A program made the translations under genes and the position numbers. The notes under the pieces were generated by a model, which did not search any database, had not been told where the DNA came from, and saw nothing but the letters and a program-made list of their open reading frames with translations. 64,000 nucleotides of DNA from RBG-13-68-16 sp050018455 (GTDB lineage Bacteria > Acidobacteriota > Thermoanaerobaculia > Thermoanaerobaculales > Thermoanaerobaculaceae), in assembly GCA_050018455.1 (NCBI GenBank), contig JBEKAA010000002.1, positions 62,001-126,000 of the forward strand, written 5' to 3'. Below are positions 31,565 through 41,801 of the stretch, one piece after another; the first letter of the stretch is position 1; each line of letters opens with the position of its first letter.

Positions 31565-33964
31565 CTACTGGTGAGGCACCGCTCCCGGCGCCCGCACCGT
31601 GTCTCTCTCCGGCTCGCTCTCCGCGACGGTTGGCAGCGCCCCGTCGAGCGCGACCGCGATGACCTCGTCCATTTCCTTGACGAGGTGAAACTGGATCGCG
31701 GAGCGGACGTCTTCCGGGATGTCCTCGAGATCCTTCTCGTTCTCGACCGGCAGGATCACCTCGCGAATCCCGGCGCGGAAAGCCGCGAGGACCTTGTCCT
31801 TGATTCCGCCGACCGGCAGCACCTTGCCGCGCAGTGTGATCTCACCGGTCATCGCCAAATCCTGCCGCACCGGCACGCCGGCCACCGCCGAAAGGAGCGC
31901 CATCGCCATCGTGATCCCGGCCGACGGCCCGTCCTTGGGGATCGCCCCTTCGGGCACGTGGACGTGGATGTCCCGCTGGTCGAAGAACTCCGCTGGCAGC
32001 GGCAGGTGCACGGCCCGGGCGCGCACGTACGAGAGCGCGGCGCGCGCCGATTCCTGCATGACGTCGCCGAGCTGCCCCGTGAGGGTGAGAGACCCCTTGC
32101 CCCGCATCAAGCTGACCTCCGTCGGGAGGATCTCCCCGCCGACTTCGGTCCACGCGAGGCCGGTGGCGACTCCAACCTCGCTGCGTTCGCCCGCCCGTGT
32201 GATCCGGAACCTCGGCTTGCCGAGCAGTTCGCCCACGCGCTCGGGCGTCACGACGATCTCGGTTGCCGGTGCTGTCTTCTTCTTGAGCACCTCACGCGCC
32301 AGTTTGCGGCACACCGAGGCGATCTCGCGCTCCAGGTTGCGCACGCCGGCCTCACGACTGTAGCGCTCGATGAGCAGGGCGATGGCGTCATCGCTGAAGC
32401 TCACGACGAACTTGGACAGGCCCTGCTGCTCGACCTGTTTCTTGACGAGGAACTTCTGAGCGATCTGGAGCTTCTCCACGTGGGTGTAGCCCGAAAGGTG
32501 GATCGTCTCCATGCGATCCTGAAGCGCCGGTGGGATCGTGTGGGTCACGTTGGCGGTGGCAATGAAGAAGACCCTCGAAAGGTCGTACTCGACGTCCAGG
32601 TAGTGGTCCACGAAGGCGTGGTTCTGCTCGGGGTCCAGGACTTCGAGAAGCGCGGCCGCCGGGTCGCCACGGAAGTCCGCACCCAATTTGTCCACCTCGT
32701 CGAGGAGGAAGACCGGGTTGACGGTCGTGGCCTTCTTCATCATCTGGATGATCTGGCCGGGGAAGGCGCCAATATAGGTGCGCCGATGCCCTCGCATTTC
32801 CGCCTCGTCGCGCACACCACCGAGCGAGAGGCGGACGAACTTGCGTCCCGTTGCCCGAGTGATCGACTTGGCAAGGGAGGTCTTGCCGACGCCGGGGGGT
32901 CCAACGAAGCAGAGGATCGTCCCCTTGGGCTTTACGACCAACTGGCGGACGGCGAGGAACTCCAGGATGCGCTCCTTGACCTTCTCGAGACCATGGTGGT
33001 CTTCGTCGAGAACCTGTTCCGCACGCTTGATGTCCCGGATCTCCCTGGTTGTCTTCTTCCACGGCACCGCCAGTAACCAGTCGACATAGTTGCGGGAGAC
33101 GGTGGCCTCCGCCGACATCGGCGCCATCCCCTCGAGACGCTTCAGCTCAGAGAGGGCTTTCTCTTTGACCTCTTGCGGCATGCCGGCCGCCTCGATCTTC
33201 GTGGCGAGTTCCTCGAACTCCTCCTTGGTATCGGCGCGTCCCAGTTCCTCGTTGATCGCCTTGATCTTCTCGGAGAGGTAGTACTCCCTTTGCGCCTTTT
33301 CCATCTGCTTCTTGACTTTGGCGTTGAGGCGGCGGTCGATGTTGAGTTTCTCGACCTCCATGTCGAGGAGGTCGTTCAGGCGCTGAAGGCGGTCCAGCGG
33401 GTTCACCACCTCGAGCAGCTTCTGCTTCTCGGCGGTGGGCACGGGAAGGGCGGCTGCCAGGGTGTCGGCGAAGAGATCGGGGTCCTCGGTGCGCAACTCC
33501 GCAAGCACGCCCTCGACCCCGATCTGCTGCGAGAGACGCGCGTACTGCTGGAACAGGTTCGTGAGGTTGGAGAGGTAGCGACTGACTCTGGAGTCCGCGA
33601 CGACCGGAGGCGTCAAGAGCTCGACCTCGGCTTCGTACCCTCCCCCTGAGCGCTGGTTCAGCCCGACGAGCCGACCGCGGACGATCCCTTCGACCCCCAC
33701 CTTGATGGTTCCGTTCGGAAACGTCACGTGCTGGAGGATGGCCGCGACCACGCCGACCGCGAAGATGTCCGATTCACCTGGTTCGTCCAGCTGCGGGTCG
33801 CGTTGCGCGACGAGGAAGATCCGCTTGCCCGTCTCGTCCAAAGCACGCTGGAGAGACGCCACCGAGGCAGGGCGCCCGACAACGAACGCGGACTTCATTC
33901 GCGGGAAAACCACCATGTCGCGCAGCGGCACGACCGGAAGAACTTGAATGTGTGATTCGCTCAT
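31565..33964 (-). CDS. lon: ATP-dependent protease La
   Basis: A 799-residue protein with all Lon parts in order: substrate-binding LON domain (VLPVVPLRDMVVFP), coiled-coil linker, AAA+ module (Walker A GPPGVGKTSLAK; VFLLDEVDKLG), and the serine protease domain with PKDGPSAGITMA (catalytic Ser) and LPVGGIKDKVLAA (catalytic Lys). The length equals the family norm. Gene order tig-clpP-clpX-lon on the same strand is the widespread protein-quality-control cluster. Confidence 0.97.
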   Translation of the reverse strand: MSESHIQVLPVVPLRDMVVFPRMKSAFVVGRPASVASLQRALDETGKRIFLVAQRDPQLDEPGESDIFAVGVVAAILQHVTFPNGTIKVGVEGIVRGRLVGLNQRSGGGYEAEVELLTPPVVADSRVSRYLSNLTNLFQQYARLSQQIGVEGVLAELRTEDPDLFADTLAAALPVPTAEKQKLLEVVNPLDRLQRLNDLLDMEVEKLNIDRRLNAKVKKQMEKAQREYYLSEKIKAINEELGRADTKEEFEELATKIEAAGMPQEVKEKALSELKRLEGMAPMSAEATVSRNYVDWLLAVPWKKTTREIRDIKRAEQVLDEDHHGLEKVKERILEFLAVRQLVVKPKGTILCFVGPPGVGKTSLAKSITRATGRKFVRLSLGGVRDEAEMRGHRRTYIGAFPGQIIQMMKKATTVNPVFLLDEVDKLGADFRGDPAAALLEVLDPEQNHAFVDHYLDVEYDLSRVFFIATANVTHTIPPALQDRMETIHLSGYTHVEKLQIAQKFLVKKQVEQQGLSKFVVSFSDDAIALLIERYSREAGVRNLEREIASVCRKLAREVLKKKTAPATEIVVTPERVGELLGKPRFRITRAGERSEVGVATGLAWTEVGGEILPTEVSLMRGKGSLTLTGQLGDVMQESARAALSYVRARAVHLPLPAEFFDQRDIHVHVPEGAIPKDGPSAGITMAMALLSAVAGVPVRQDLAMTGEITLRGKVLPVGGIKDKVLAAFRAGIREVILPVENEKDLEDIPEDVRSAIQFHLVKEMDEVIAVALDGALPTVAESEPERDTVRAPGAVPHQ

Positions 33965-34033
33965 GAATCCCTCTCAAAAGAACCTTGGGAATGAAACCGG
34001 AAACTGTTGCAGTGCGCGCTGCTCGAGGCGGCC

Positions 34034-35278
<1,245 letters not shown>

Positions 35279-35334
35279 CGTGCTGGCTCCAAACGCATTC
35301 TACACCCGGCCGTCGTAACGCTCCCTTCCAGAAG

Positions 35335-35919
35335 CTATTCCCTGTGTTCGATGACCTTGTCGATGAGCCCATATCCGAGCGCGTCGGATGCCTCGAGGAT
35401 GAAATCGCGTTCGGTGTCGGAGAAGATGCGCTCGATCGGCTGCCCGGTGTGCCGCTGCAAGATCTCGTTCAGGCGCTGCCGCAAGCGGATGATGTCCTTG
35501 GCGTGGATGTCGATGTCCGTCGCCTGCCCGCCGAGCCCGAAGAGCAACGGCTGGTGGAGGAGCACACGCGCGTGCGGCAGCGCGAAACGCTTCCCCTTGG
35601 AGCCGCCGGCCAGGAGCACGGCCGCCATCGACGCGGCCTGGCCCATGCAGATGGTCGCCACATCGGGCTTCACGTACTGCATGGTGTCGTAGATCGCGAG
35701 TCCGGCGCTCACGGAGCCACCCGGTGAATTGACGTACAGATAGATATCTTTTTCCGGGTTCTCGGCCTCAAGGAAAAGCATCTGGGCTATGACCACCGAT
35801 GCCAGGTGATCATCGATCGTATCGCCCAGGAAGATTACGTTGTCCTTGAGGAGGCGCGAGAAGATGTCGTACGCGCGCTCGCCCCGGCTGGTCTGCTCGA
35901 CAACGATCGGTATCAGCAT
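35335..35919 (-). CDS. clpP: ClpP serine protease subunit
   Basis: A 194-residue protein: MLIPIVVEQTSRGERAYDIFSRLL, NSPGGSVSAGLAIYDTM, the catalytic Ser in GQAASMAAVLL, and His in RVLLHQPL. ATG 35919 is chosen because ClpP proteins start about 5-10 residues before VEQTSRGE; an upstream in-frame extension is not conserved. It forms the tetradecameric peptidase used by ClpX. Confidence 0.97.
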   Translation of the reverse strand: MLIPIVVEQTSRGERAYDIFSRLLKDNVIFLGDTIDDHLASVVIAQMLFLEAENPEKDIYLYVNSPGGSVSAGLAIYDTMQYVKPDVATICMGQAASMAAVLLAGGSKGKRFALPHARVLLHQPLLFGLGGQATDIDIHAKDIIRLRQRLNEILQRHTGQPIERIFSDTERDFILEASDALGYGLIDKVIEHRE

Positions 35920-35974
35920 GCCTTGCTCCCCCCGGCGGCCGGCCGCGCATCCACACCACGGGGATAGCGGCCGG

Positions 35975-37252
35975 TCACTTCGTGGCCTCGACGAATCGCT
36001 CGAGGGCCTTGTCCACCGCCCGCTCACGGCGCAGGACGGCGCCCACACGCTCGAGGCCTCCCCCTTTTGCGAGGTTTCCGCGCAACTCCGCGAACGGCAC
36101 CCCGATGCGTTTGGCCTGGTGCTCCACCTCATGGTCAACGTCGGCGACCGACACCTGGATTTCAAGCGAGTCGGCCAGGCCATCGAGGAGAAGCTCGGAG
36201 CGGAGACGTTTCTCCACCCGACCCTTCATCTCCTGTTCGAGCTTGTCCCACTCGACCTTCGCCTCGTCGGGGTTGATCCCGCGCTGTGCCAGTGCCTGGG
36301 CAAACTCCAGCACCTCCTTGCGCGTGTCGTCCCGGACAACCCCTTCCGGCAGGTCGATCGTCTTGCCGTCGGCCAGGTACGTTATCAGCGCCTCGCGCCA
36401 CGTTTCGCGACGGCGCTCCGCCTTGCTTGCCATCACGCGCTCTCGAAGGCGCCCATTCAAGGCTTCAACTCCCTCTTCAACGCCGAGTGAAGTCGCGAAT
36501 GCTTCGTCAACCTGGGGAAGTCGCTTGCGACGCAGGCTCTTGATAAATACCCGGTACGCGATCCGCTTCCCCTTTCGGTCGTCGCCCCCTTCCTCGCCGA
36601 TGGTCCGCTCGGCGGCGACCTCCTCGCCGACCGATCGGCCGCGGACGGCCGAGTCGATCTCCGGATAGACCTCGTCTCGCCCGATCTGGAACAGAGAGCG
36701 CTCCTCGTGGAAGGGTTCGCCGTCTCCCTCCGGAAATTCCCCATGCACCTCCGCCTCGACGAGCATCCCCTCCGCCGCAGGCTCGCCCTCGACGGGTTCC
36801 CACGCAGCCTGACGCTCGCGGAGCTGGTCGAGCGCGCCGGCCAACTCCTCGTCGGAAGGAGTCAGCTCGAACGGCGGCGGCGCGAAGGAACTCAGCGTGG
36901 GAAGCTCGAGCGCGGCGTAGACGTCGAACTCGGCATCGACATGAAACTCACCGGATTCCAGCCACTTCGATTCGCGGATACCGAGCGGCGAGGCGGGCCT
37001 GAGCTTCTCCTCGCGCCTCACCTGGTCCCATACCTTGCGCGTGAGGTGCTCCTCGAGATCCTCCCGAATCGAGTCGGCAAAGCGCCGCTCGACCAGCGGA
37101 CGCGGAGCCTTGCCCTTGCGGAAACCGTCTATGCGAGCGGCGCGCACCCAGTCGGCGAGAACGTGTTCGCGCTCGGCACGCACCTCCTCCGGGCCAATGG
37201 TGGCCGTCAAGACGACCCGGCAGGGGGTGGCGCGTTCAATCTCGTAACTCAT
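35975..37252 (-). CDS. tig: Trigger factor
   Basis: A 425-residue protein with the ribosome-docking signature GFRKGKAPRPLVERRF, a central FKBP-like PPIase region and a helical C-terminal substrate-binding domain. ATG 37252 (MSYEIERATP) lies only 12 nt after the encoded CCA end of tRNA-Leu, with AGGAG in between. The mRNA is therefore likely to be a tRNA-tig cotranscript trimmed by tRNA 3' processing. It co-translationally folds nascent chains; clpP, clpX and lon follow. Confidence 0.95.
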   Translation of the reverse strand: MSYEIERATPCRVVLTATIGPEEVRAEREHVLADWVRAARIDGFRKGKAPRPLVERRFADSIREDLEEHLTRKVWDQVRREEKLRPASPLGIRESKWLESGEFHVDAEFDVYAALELPTLSSFAPPPFELTPSDEELAGALDQLRERQAAWEPVEGEPAAEGMLVEAEVHGEFPEGDGEPFHEERSLFQIGRDEVYPEIDSAVRGRSVGEEVAAERTIGEEGGDDRKGKRIAYRVFIKSLRRKRLPQVDEAFATSLGVEEGVEALNGRLRERVMASKAERRRETWREALITYLADGKTIDLPEGVVRDDTRKEVLEFAQALAQRGINPDEAKVEWDKLEQEMKGRVEKRLRSELLLDGLADSLEIQVSVADVDHEVEHQAKRIGVPFAELRGNLAKGGGLERVGAVLRRERAVDKALERFVEATK

Positions 37253-37264
37253 GCTTGCTCCTGA

Positions 37265-37350
37265 TGGTGCGAAAGGGGGGATTCGAACCCCCATGGGCAG
37301 CGCCCACGAGATCCTAAGTCTCGCGCGTCTACCGGTTCCGCCACTTTCGC
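37265..37350 (-). tRNA. tRNA-Leu (anticodon UAG)
   Basis: 86 nt including encoded CCA (complement of TGG at 37265-37267). Acceptor arms GCGAAAG and CTTTCGC pair fully; the anticodon loop is CTTAGGA, giving UAG; there is a long variable arm (GGGCGCTGCCC) and TTCGAAT in the T loop, as expected for a class II tRNA. Confidence 0.97.
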
Positions 37351-37361
37351 GGGACGGGACT

Positions 37362-37437
37362 TGGTGAGCCGCGTAGGAGTCGAACCTACAACCTAGGGAT
37401 TAAGAGTCCCTTGCTCTGCCAGTTGAGCTAGCGGCCC
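37362..37437 (-). tRNA. tRNA-Lys (anticodon CUU)
   Basis: 76 nt including encoded CCA (complement of 37362-37364). Acceptor GGGCCGC pairs with GCGGCTC (one G-U); anticodon loop CTCTTAA gives CUU; the T loop is GTTCGAC. It lies 11 nt upstream of tRNA-Leu on the minus strand. Its first 10 nt overlap the end of the GT9 reading frame, whose TAG stop is in the tRNA D-arm junction. Confidence 0.97.
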
Positions 37438-38480
37438 ACCCGCTGGGTCCAATCATACCGTTGCGCTGTTTCCAGCGCAACTATTGATGATACCCCAGAG
37501 ACCGGGGGGCATGGAAGCGCCGAACGCTCTGCGACCGTCGCGCGCACCGCTGCGAGCACCTCCGCATGGTCGAGGTCCTCGAGCCGAGGTGCGTTACCGA
37601 AGGCTCGAGCGGGGGGCTGCAGGACCCGGCCACCTCCCACGGGCGCCGTGCGGGCAGGGTCGGTCGGTCCGAACAGCGCCACGGTGGGACAGCCGACGAC
37701 TGCCGCGAGGTGGGTCAACCCCGAATCGTTCCCGACGGCCGCATCGCACGCCGCCAGCAGCGCGGCGATCTCGTGCAGGGGCCACGCCGTCGGCGCGACG
37801 TGTGCGCCCGCTTCGGTGACGAACGGGGTCGCCATTCGCTCCTCGCCGGGTCCGACCACGACAACCGGTGTGATCCCCTCCGCGGCAAGCTCCGCCGCCA
37901 CCGCGAGGAAATTCCGGGCCGGGTACCTTCTGTCGGCCGATTCGCGCGTGGCAGGCAGGAACGCCACCATCCCCGGCAAATCGGCCAGCAGTGCACGCTG
38001 GCTCAGGCCCTGCCGGTTGAGCTTCTCCGGGAGTTGCAGACGAAACGTTTCGGGGGAGACCCCCTGCATTCCGAGCCGCTTCAGGGCACCGTCAAGGTCG
38101 TGACGCTGGTGGTGGCGTCGCACGACGGGAAAGGTGACGAGACCAAGTGCCGCGGCTCCTCGGCCTTCACTCGCCAAGCACGTCCTCGCCCCGGTCCCGG
38201 CGAGCAACAGCTTGGCCCGGCTGCTGTGGCGCGCCGTGAGCGCCACGTCGAAGCTCCCGAAAAGACAGCGACGCGCCCAAGAGAAACCGGCGCCGACCGG
38301 ACGCACGATCACCGTCACGCCCAGGAGTCGCGCGAGCGGCGCGTGAGCGACCGGCAGTAGCGCCGTGGTGTCGCCGCCACGGTTGGCCTTCTTCAGAGCG
38401 GCGAGCGCCGGCAGGGTGTGCACAAAATCGCCGAGCCAGTTGGGCAGGTCGACGAGCAGACGGGCTGGGAGGGAGGCCAT
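37428..38480 (-). CDS. GT9 family (ADP-heptose:LPS heptosyltransferase-like) glycosyltransferase
   Basis: A 350-residue protein from ATG 38480: LLVDLPNWLGDFVHTLPAL near the N-terminus, VVVVGPGEERMA in the middle, and the GT9 donor-site signature VGNDSGLTHLAAVVGCPTVALFGPTDPARTAP. WaaF/WaaC-type proteins add heptose to the LPS inner core. The last ~40 residues are not conserved and the frame ends at a TAG within tRNA-Lys. It overlaps or closely follows the GT2 gene at 38488 (7 nt gap), forming an LPS-core operon with ymdB first. Confidence 0.85.
   Translation of the reverse strand: MASLPARLLVDLPNWLGDFVHTLPALAALKKANRGGDTTALLPVAHAPLARLLGVTVIVRPVGAGFSWARRCLFGSFDVALTARHSSRAKLLLAGTGARTCLASEGRGAAALGLVTFPVVRRHHQRHDLDGALKRLGMQGVSPETFRLQLPEKLNRQGLSQRALLADLPGMVAFLPATRESADRRYPARNFLAVAAELAAEGITPVVVVGPGEERMATPFVTEAGAHVAPTAWPLHEIAALLAACDAAVGNDSGLTHLAAVVGCPTVALFGPTDPARTAPVGGGRVLQPPARAFGNAPRLEDLDHAEVLAAVRATVAERSALPCPPVSGVSSIVALETAQRYDWTQRVGR
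37452..37481 (-). promoter_or_regulatory. Probable tRNA-Lys/tRNA-Leu/tig promoter overlapping a 9-bp hairpin
   Basis: On the minus strand TTGCGC (37480-37475), 17 bp, TATGAT (37457-37452) sits 14 nt before the tRNA-Lys 5' end. The -35 is embedded in a perfect 9-bp palindrome (37473-37481 and 37460-37468) with a GAAA loop on the minus strand. All of this is inside the coding end of the GT9 gene. Confidence 0.55.
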
Positions 38481-38487
38481 GACTCGT

Positions 38488-39252
38488 CTACGAACGCGGA
38501 CGGCGTTGCGTCGAGGACTCCCAGACCACCGCCCACTTGAGAAACGTCCCGTACGCCGCCAGCCCAGCGACGACGAAGCCCACAGCACCATCCAGGAAAC
38601 CCAGTCGCACGACGAAGGACCGCACGAAGCGCCACTTTGCGTGCATCACGGCTCCCAGGAGTGTCGATTTGCGTCCTGCCGCGAGGAGATCCGCGGCCCC
38701 CCGCAGCGCGTAATCGTTGAGCTTCGGCAGGTACTGCGCCAGCGATTGCAGAGTGTGGTGCTCGACGGCGCCGCGGAGACGACCCACGGACGGCGCCGTC
38801 ACCGCGCCGTGAACCGCCCGCTCCACGAAGCTGGCTTGGCGCCGGTCGATCAGCCGCACGATCTCGTCGCTTCCCCAGTCCCCGAAACGGAGGGGGCGTC
38901 CGAACGCGAAGTTGATGCGGCGGACCGCGTATGCCGCGTGGGCCGGTGCAGGGATCGCCAGTCTGATCGCGTCCTTCAGGCGCGAGGTGACACGCTCGTC
39001 TGCGTCGAGGACAAACACCCAGTCCGTGCGGCACCGCTCGATGCCCCAGTTGCTCTGGGCGCCGCTCGACTCGAACGGGTGTTCGAGCACGCGCGCTCCG
39101 GTACCGGCCGCGATTTCCCGGCTGCGATCCTTCGTGCGCGGGTCCACGACGACCAGGATCTCCTCGGCCCACCCTTCGACGCTCGCCAACGCACCGGGGA
39201 GTCGCTCCTCCTCGTCGAGCGCAGAGACGAGCACGGTGACAGGAATGCTCAC
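38488..39252 (-). CDS. GT2 family glycosyltransferase (LPS core, WaaE/KdtX-like)
   Basis: A 254-residue protein read from GTG 39252: VTVLVSALDEEERLPGAL, GWAEEILVVVDPRTKDRSREIA (the usual D-S-x-S-x-D reads DPRTKD), NWGIERCRTDWVFVLDADERV (DxD) and a C-terminal Phe/Trp/Arg-rich amphipathic helix. It resembles WaaE-type beta-glucosyltransferases of the LPS core. GTG overlaps the ymdB stop (GTGA); the heptosyltransferase-like gene follows after 7 nt. Confidence 0.83.
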   Translation of the reverse strand: MSIPVTVLVSALDEEERLPGALASVEGWAEEILVVVDPRTKDRSREIAAGTGARVLEHPFESSGAQSNWGIERCRTDWVFVLDADERVTSRLKDAIRLAIPAPAHAAYAVRRINFAFGRPLRFGDWGSDEIVRLIDRRQASFVERAVHGAVTAPSVGRLRGAVEHHTLQSLAQYLPKLNDYALRGAADLLAAGRKSTLLGAVMHAKWRFVRSFVVRLGFLDGAVGFVVAGLAAYGTFLKWAVVWESSTQRRPRS

Positions 39253-40043
39253 TCCCTCTCGCCCTCCTCGACGCGAAGCCGCCGAATGGCGAGGGCGCAA
39301 CCGGTCTTTTCGTCCACCTCGATCACCGCACCACACAACGCACCACCCCGCGCGGCTGGTTCCAGCGTCCGGGGGGTTGCCAGCAGGAAACGCTCCAGGA
39401 CAGCCTGAGGCTTGAATCCGATGATTCCCTCGTACGGTCCGGTCATGCCGGCGTCCGTCAACGCCGCGGTGCCGCGCGGAAGGATGCGTTCGTCGGCGGT
39501 CTGGACGTGGGTGTGGGTCCCCAGCACCGCGCTCACCCTGCCGTCCAGGTGCCAGGCCATGGCCTGTTTTTCCGATGTCGCTTCCGCGTGGAAGTCCACG
39601 ATCCTAACGGCCGCTTGCCCGCCCAGCTCCGCGAGGATGCGGTCGGCGGCCAGGAACGGGCTCTCCATGGCGGTCATGAACGTCAACCCCTGCAGGTTGA
39701 TCACCGCGATCGGAACGCCGCTCCTTGACGTAGCGACGCAGTTGCCACGACCGGGGTTCCCGGCCGGGTAATTGGCCGGGCGCAGCAGGTATGGCTCGGC
39801 ATCGAGCAGTGCCGCGGTCTCTTTCTTGTCCCAGATGTGGTTCCCCGATGTGAAGACGTCCACCGGCAGGCGCCGAAGCTCGTCCCACACCGAACCGGTG
39901 AGTCCGAAACCACCGGCGGCGTTTTCCACGTTGACGATCGTGACGTCGGCCTTCACGTCAGCCTGGGTGCGGCGGAGTCTCTCCGTCAGGAGTCGCCTCC
40001 CCACTTTGCCCACCACGTCTCCCACGAAAAGCACACGGATCAT
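39249..40043 (-). CDS. YmdB-type metallophosphoesterase (TIGR00282 family)
   Basis: A 264-residue protein from ATG 40043: FVGDVVGKVGRRLL, NAAGGFGLT, FTSGNHIWDKKE, DFHAEATSEKQAMAWHLDG and LGTHTHVQTADERILP are the di-metal ligand blocks of the YmdB family, which hydrolyses 2',3'-cyclic nucleotides in Bacillus and is found near rny/cinA in many genomes. Here it heads a minus-strand operon with two LPS glycosyltransferases, so its physiological role is open. Confidence 0.92.
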   Translation of the reverse strand: MIRVLFVGDVVGKVGRRLLTERLRRTQADVKADVTIVNVENAAGGFGLTGSVWDELRRLPVDVFTSGNHIWDKKETAALLDAEPYLLRPANYPAGNPGRGNCVATSRSGVPIAVINLQGLTFMTAMESPFLAADRILAELGGQAAVRIVDFHAEATSEKQAMAWHLDGRVSAVLGTHTHVQTADERILPRGTAALTDAGMTGPYEGIIGFKPQAVLERFLLATPRTLEPAARGGALCGAVIEVDEKTGCALAIRRLRVEEGERE

Positions 40044-40205
40044 CGCGCAGCCCCCGGCTCGTCCGCTGGAAGGATACACGCCGCCCGGCAAAGGCATCGT
40101 GACTTGAACGGCTAACGCATCGACGGCAGAGCGTTGAAGAGCGGGATCCGCCGCAGCGCGGCGGTAAGCTCGGGCCCCACGAGCGCTTTGTGCCAGAACC
40201 GGCGC

Positions 40206-40234
40206 TTGACGACTGTGAGTTCACCCCGGACAAT
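40206..40234 (+). promoter_or_regulatory. Probable promoter of the Rieske/cytochrome b/cytochrome c operon
   Basis: TTGACG (40206-40211), 17-bp spacer, GACAAT (40229-40234), about 29 nt before the Rieske ATG. A G-rich stretch at 40252-40258 could serve as ribosome binding site. The remainder of 40044-40205 shows no gene. Confidence 0.5.
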
Positions 40235-40262
40235 GACTGCAAGGTTTGCGCAGGGGGGTGCA

Positions 40263-40715
40263 ATGCCTGCTGCTCACGAAGGACCCGCGATCTCACGCAG
40301 GGGTGTGTTGAATTGGCTGCTGGGAACCTCGCTCGGCGCGACGCTCCTGGCCGCCCTGTACCCGGTCTTCCGCTTCGTCATCCCTCCCGAGGTGGCCGAG
40401 GCGCCCGTCAACCGGGTTCTGGCGGGCAAGCTCTCCGAGCTGCCACCCAACTCGGGCAAGATCTTCCGCTTCGGCTCGAAGCCCGGGATCCTGGTGCGGA
40501 CAGCGAGTGGCGATGTCCGCGCGTTCTCCGCCGTTTGCACCCATCTCAACTGCACCGTCCAGTACCGCCCCGACTTCCAGGAGATCTGGTGCGCCTGTCA
40601 CAACGGGCACTACGACCTGCAGGGCAAGAACATCGCGGGCCCGCCGCCTCGGCCGCTCGACGCGTACAAGGTGGACATCGCAGGGGATGACGTTTACGTC
40701 ACCAAGAGGGCATGA
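40263..40715 (+). CDS. Rieske 2Fe-2S protein of a cytochrome bc-type complex
   Basis: A 150-residue protein from ATG 40263. A twin-arginine-type N-terminus (ISRRGVLNWLLGTSLGATLLAAL) is an uncleaved membrane anchor; the cluster motifs are CTHLNC and CACHNGHYDLQG. It transfers electrons from quinol to the c-type cytochrome. The next gene (cytochrome b) starts 4 nt after the stop. Longer in-frame starts upstream would run through the promoter and are rejected. Confidence 0.93.
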   Translation: MPAAHEGPAISRRGVLNWLLGTSLGATLLAALYPVFRFVIPPEVAEAPVNRVLAGKLSELPPNSGKIFRFGSKPGILVRTASGDVRAFSAVCTHLNCTVQYRPDFQEIWCACHNGHYDLQGKNIAGPPPRPLDAYKVDIAGDDVYVTKRA

Positions 40716-40718
40716 GCG

Positions 40719-41801
40719 ATGCGCATGCTGGAAGAGTTCTGGCAGGCCCTGGACGAGCGGTTCGACCTCGCGCCCCTGGTGGAGTTCGCCACCCACAAGG
40801 AGGTGCCGCGCCACCGGCACTCGTGGGCGTACTACTTCGGCGGGCTCACCCTGTTCTTCTTCCTAGTCCAGATCACCACGGGCATCCTGCTGCTGCTCTA
40901 CTACCGGCCCACCTCCGAAGCGGCTTTCGAGAGCGTCCAGTTCATCGTCACGCGCGTTCCGTTCGGCTGGCTGGTACGCTCGGTCCACTCGTGGTCGGCC
41001 AACCTCATGATCCTCTCCGCGTTCGCGCACATGTTCTCCGTCTACTTCCTGGGCTCCTACGCCAAGCCTCGGGAGCTGACCTGGTGGAGCGGCTTCGCCC
41101 TCCTGGGCCTGGCGGTGGGGTTCGGGTTCTCGGGGTATCTGCTGCCCTGGAACGAGCTGTCGTTCTTCGCCACCCGGATCGGCACCGACATGGTGAGCAA
41201 GGTTCCCTTCGCCGGCGCCTGGCTACTGAAGTTTCTGCGCGGCGGCGAAGATGTGACCGGCGCGACGCTGACGCGGTTCTTCGGGTTCCATGTCGCGGTG
41301 CTCCCGATGATCACCGCCGCGCTTCTCGGCCTCCATCTAGCGCTCATCCAGAGGCAAGGGATGCATGTGCCGGAGGGCCTCGAGGAGGAGGCCAAGACCA
41401 GGAAGCCGATCCCGTTCGTCCCCAACTTCATGCTGCGCGAAAGTGTCGTGTGGCTCTTGGGCCTCGCGGCGCTCGCGGCACTTGCCGCGTTTTTCCCTTG
41501 GGAACTCGGCGTCAAGGCCGACCCGTTCGCGAGCGCGCCCGCCGGAATCCATCCCGAGTGGTACTTCCTGTTCATGTTCGAGACGCTCAAGCTCATCCCG
41601 GCGCACGTCCTCGGGATCGAGGGCGAACTTCTGGGCCTGGGCGTGTTCGGCCTCGGCGGGCTGGTCTGGTTCCTCGTCCCGGTCCTCGATCGCGGCAGCC
41701 GAAAGGGCCATCGCACCCGCGCCTTCCTCGTGCTTGGGTGGCTGCTGCTCGCGTACATCGTCTCGTTCACGCTGGCATCTCTGGCGGGGGTGTTCAAATG
41801 A
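40719..41801 (+). CDS. Cytochrome b (b6 and subunit IV fused)
   Basis: A 360-residue polytopic protein: HSWSANLMILSAFAHMF and FGFHVAVLPMITAALLGLHLALI carry the heme-b His pairs, GFGFSGYLLPWNE is the b-domain signature, and HPEWYFLFMFETLKLIP the PEWY motif of the quinol-oxidising (Qo) site. It begins 4 nt after the Rieske gene and overlaps the nonaheme cytochrome by 4 nt (ATGA). The C-terminal part is short (about 6-7 helices in all), as in the fused b/subunit IV of many non-proteobacterial complexes. Confidence 0.95.
   Translation: MRMLEEFWQALDERFDLAPLVEFATHKEVPRHRHSWAYYFGGLTLFFFLVQITTGILLLLYYRPTSEAAFESVQFIVTRVPFGWLVRSVHSWSANLMILSAFAHMFSVYFLGSYAKPRELTWWSGFALLGLAVGFGFSGYLLPWNELSFFATRIGTDMVSKVPFAGAWLLKFLRGGEDVTGATLTRFFGFHVAVLPMITAALLGLHLALIQRQGMHVPEGLEEEAKTRKPIPFVPNFMLRESVVWLLGLAALAALAAFFPWELGVKADPFASAPAGIHPEWYFLFMFETLKLIPAHVLGIEGELLGLGVFGLGGLVWFLVPVLDRGSRKGHRTRAFLVLGWLLLAYIVSFTLASLAGVFK

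Noticed and set aside
31502..33076. A 524-codon plus-strand frame opposite lon
   Set aside because: It is antisense to a perfectly recognisable Lon protease and has no domain signature.
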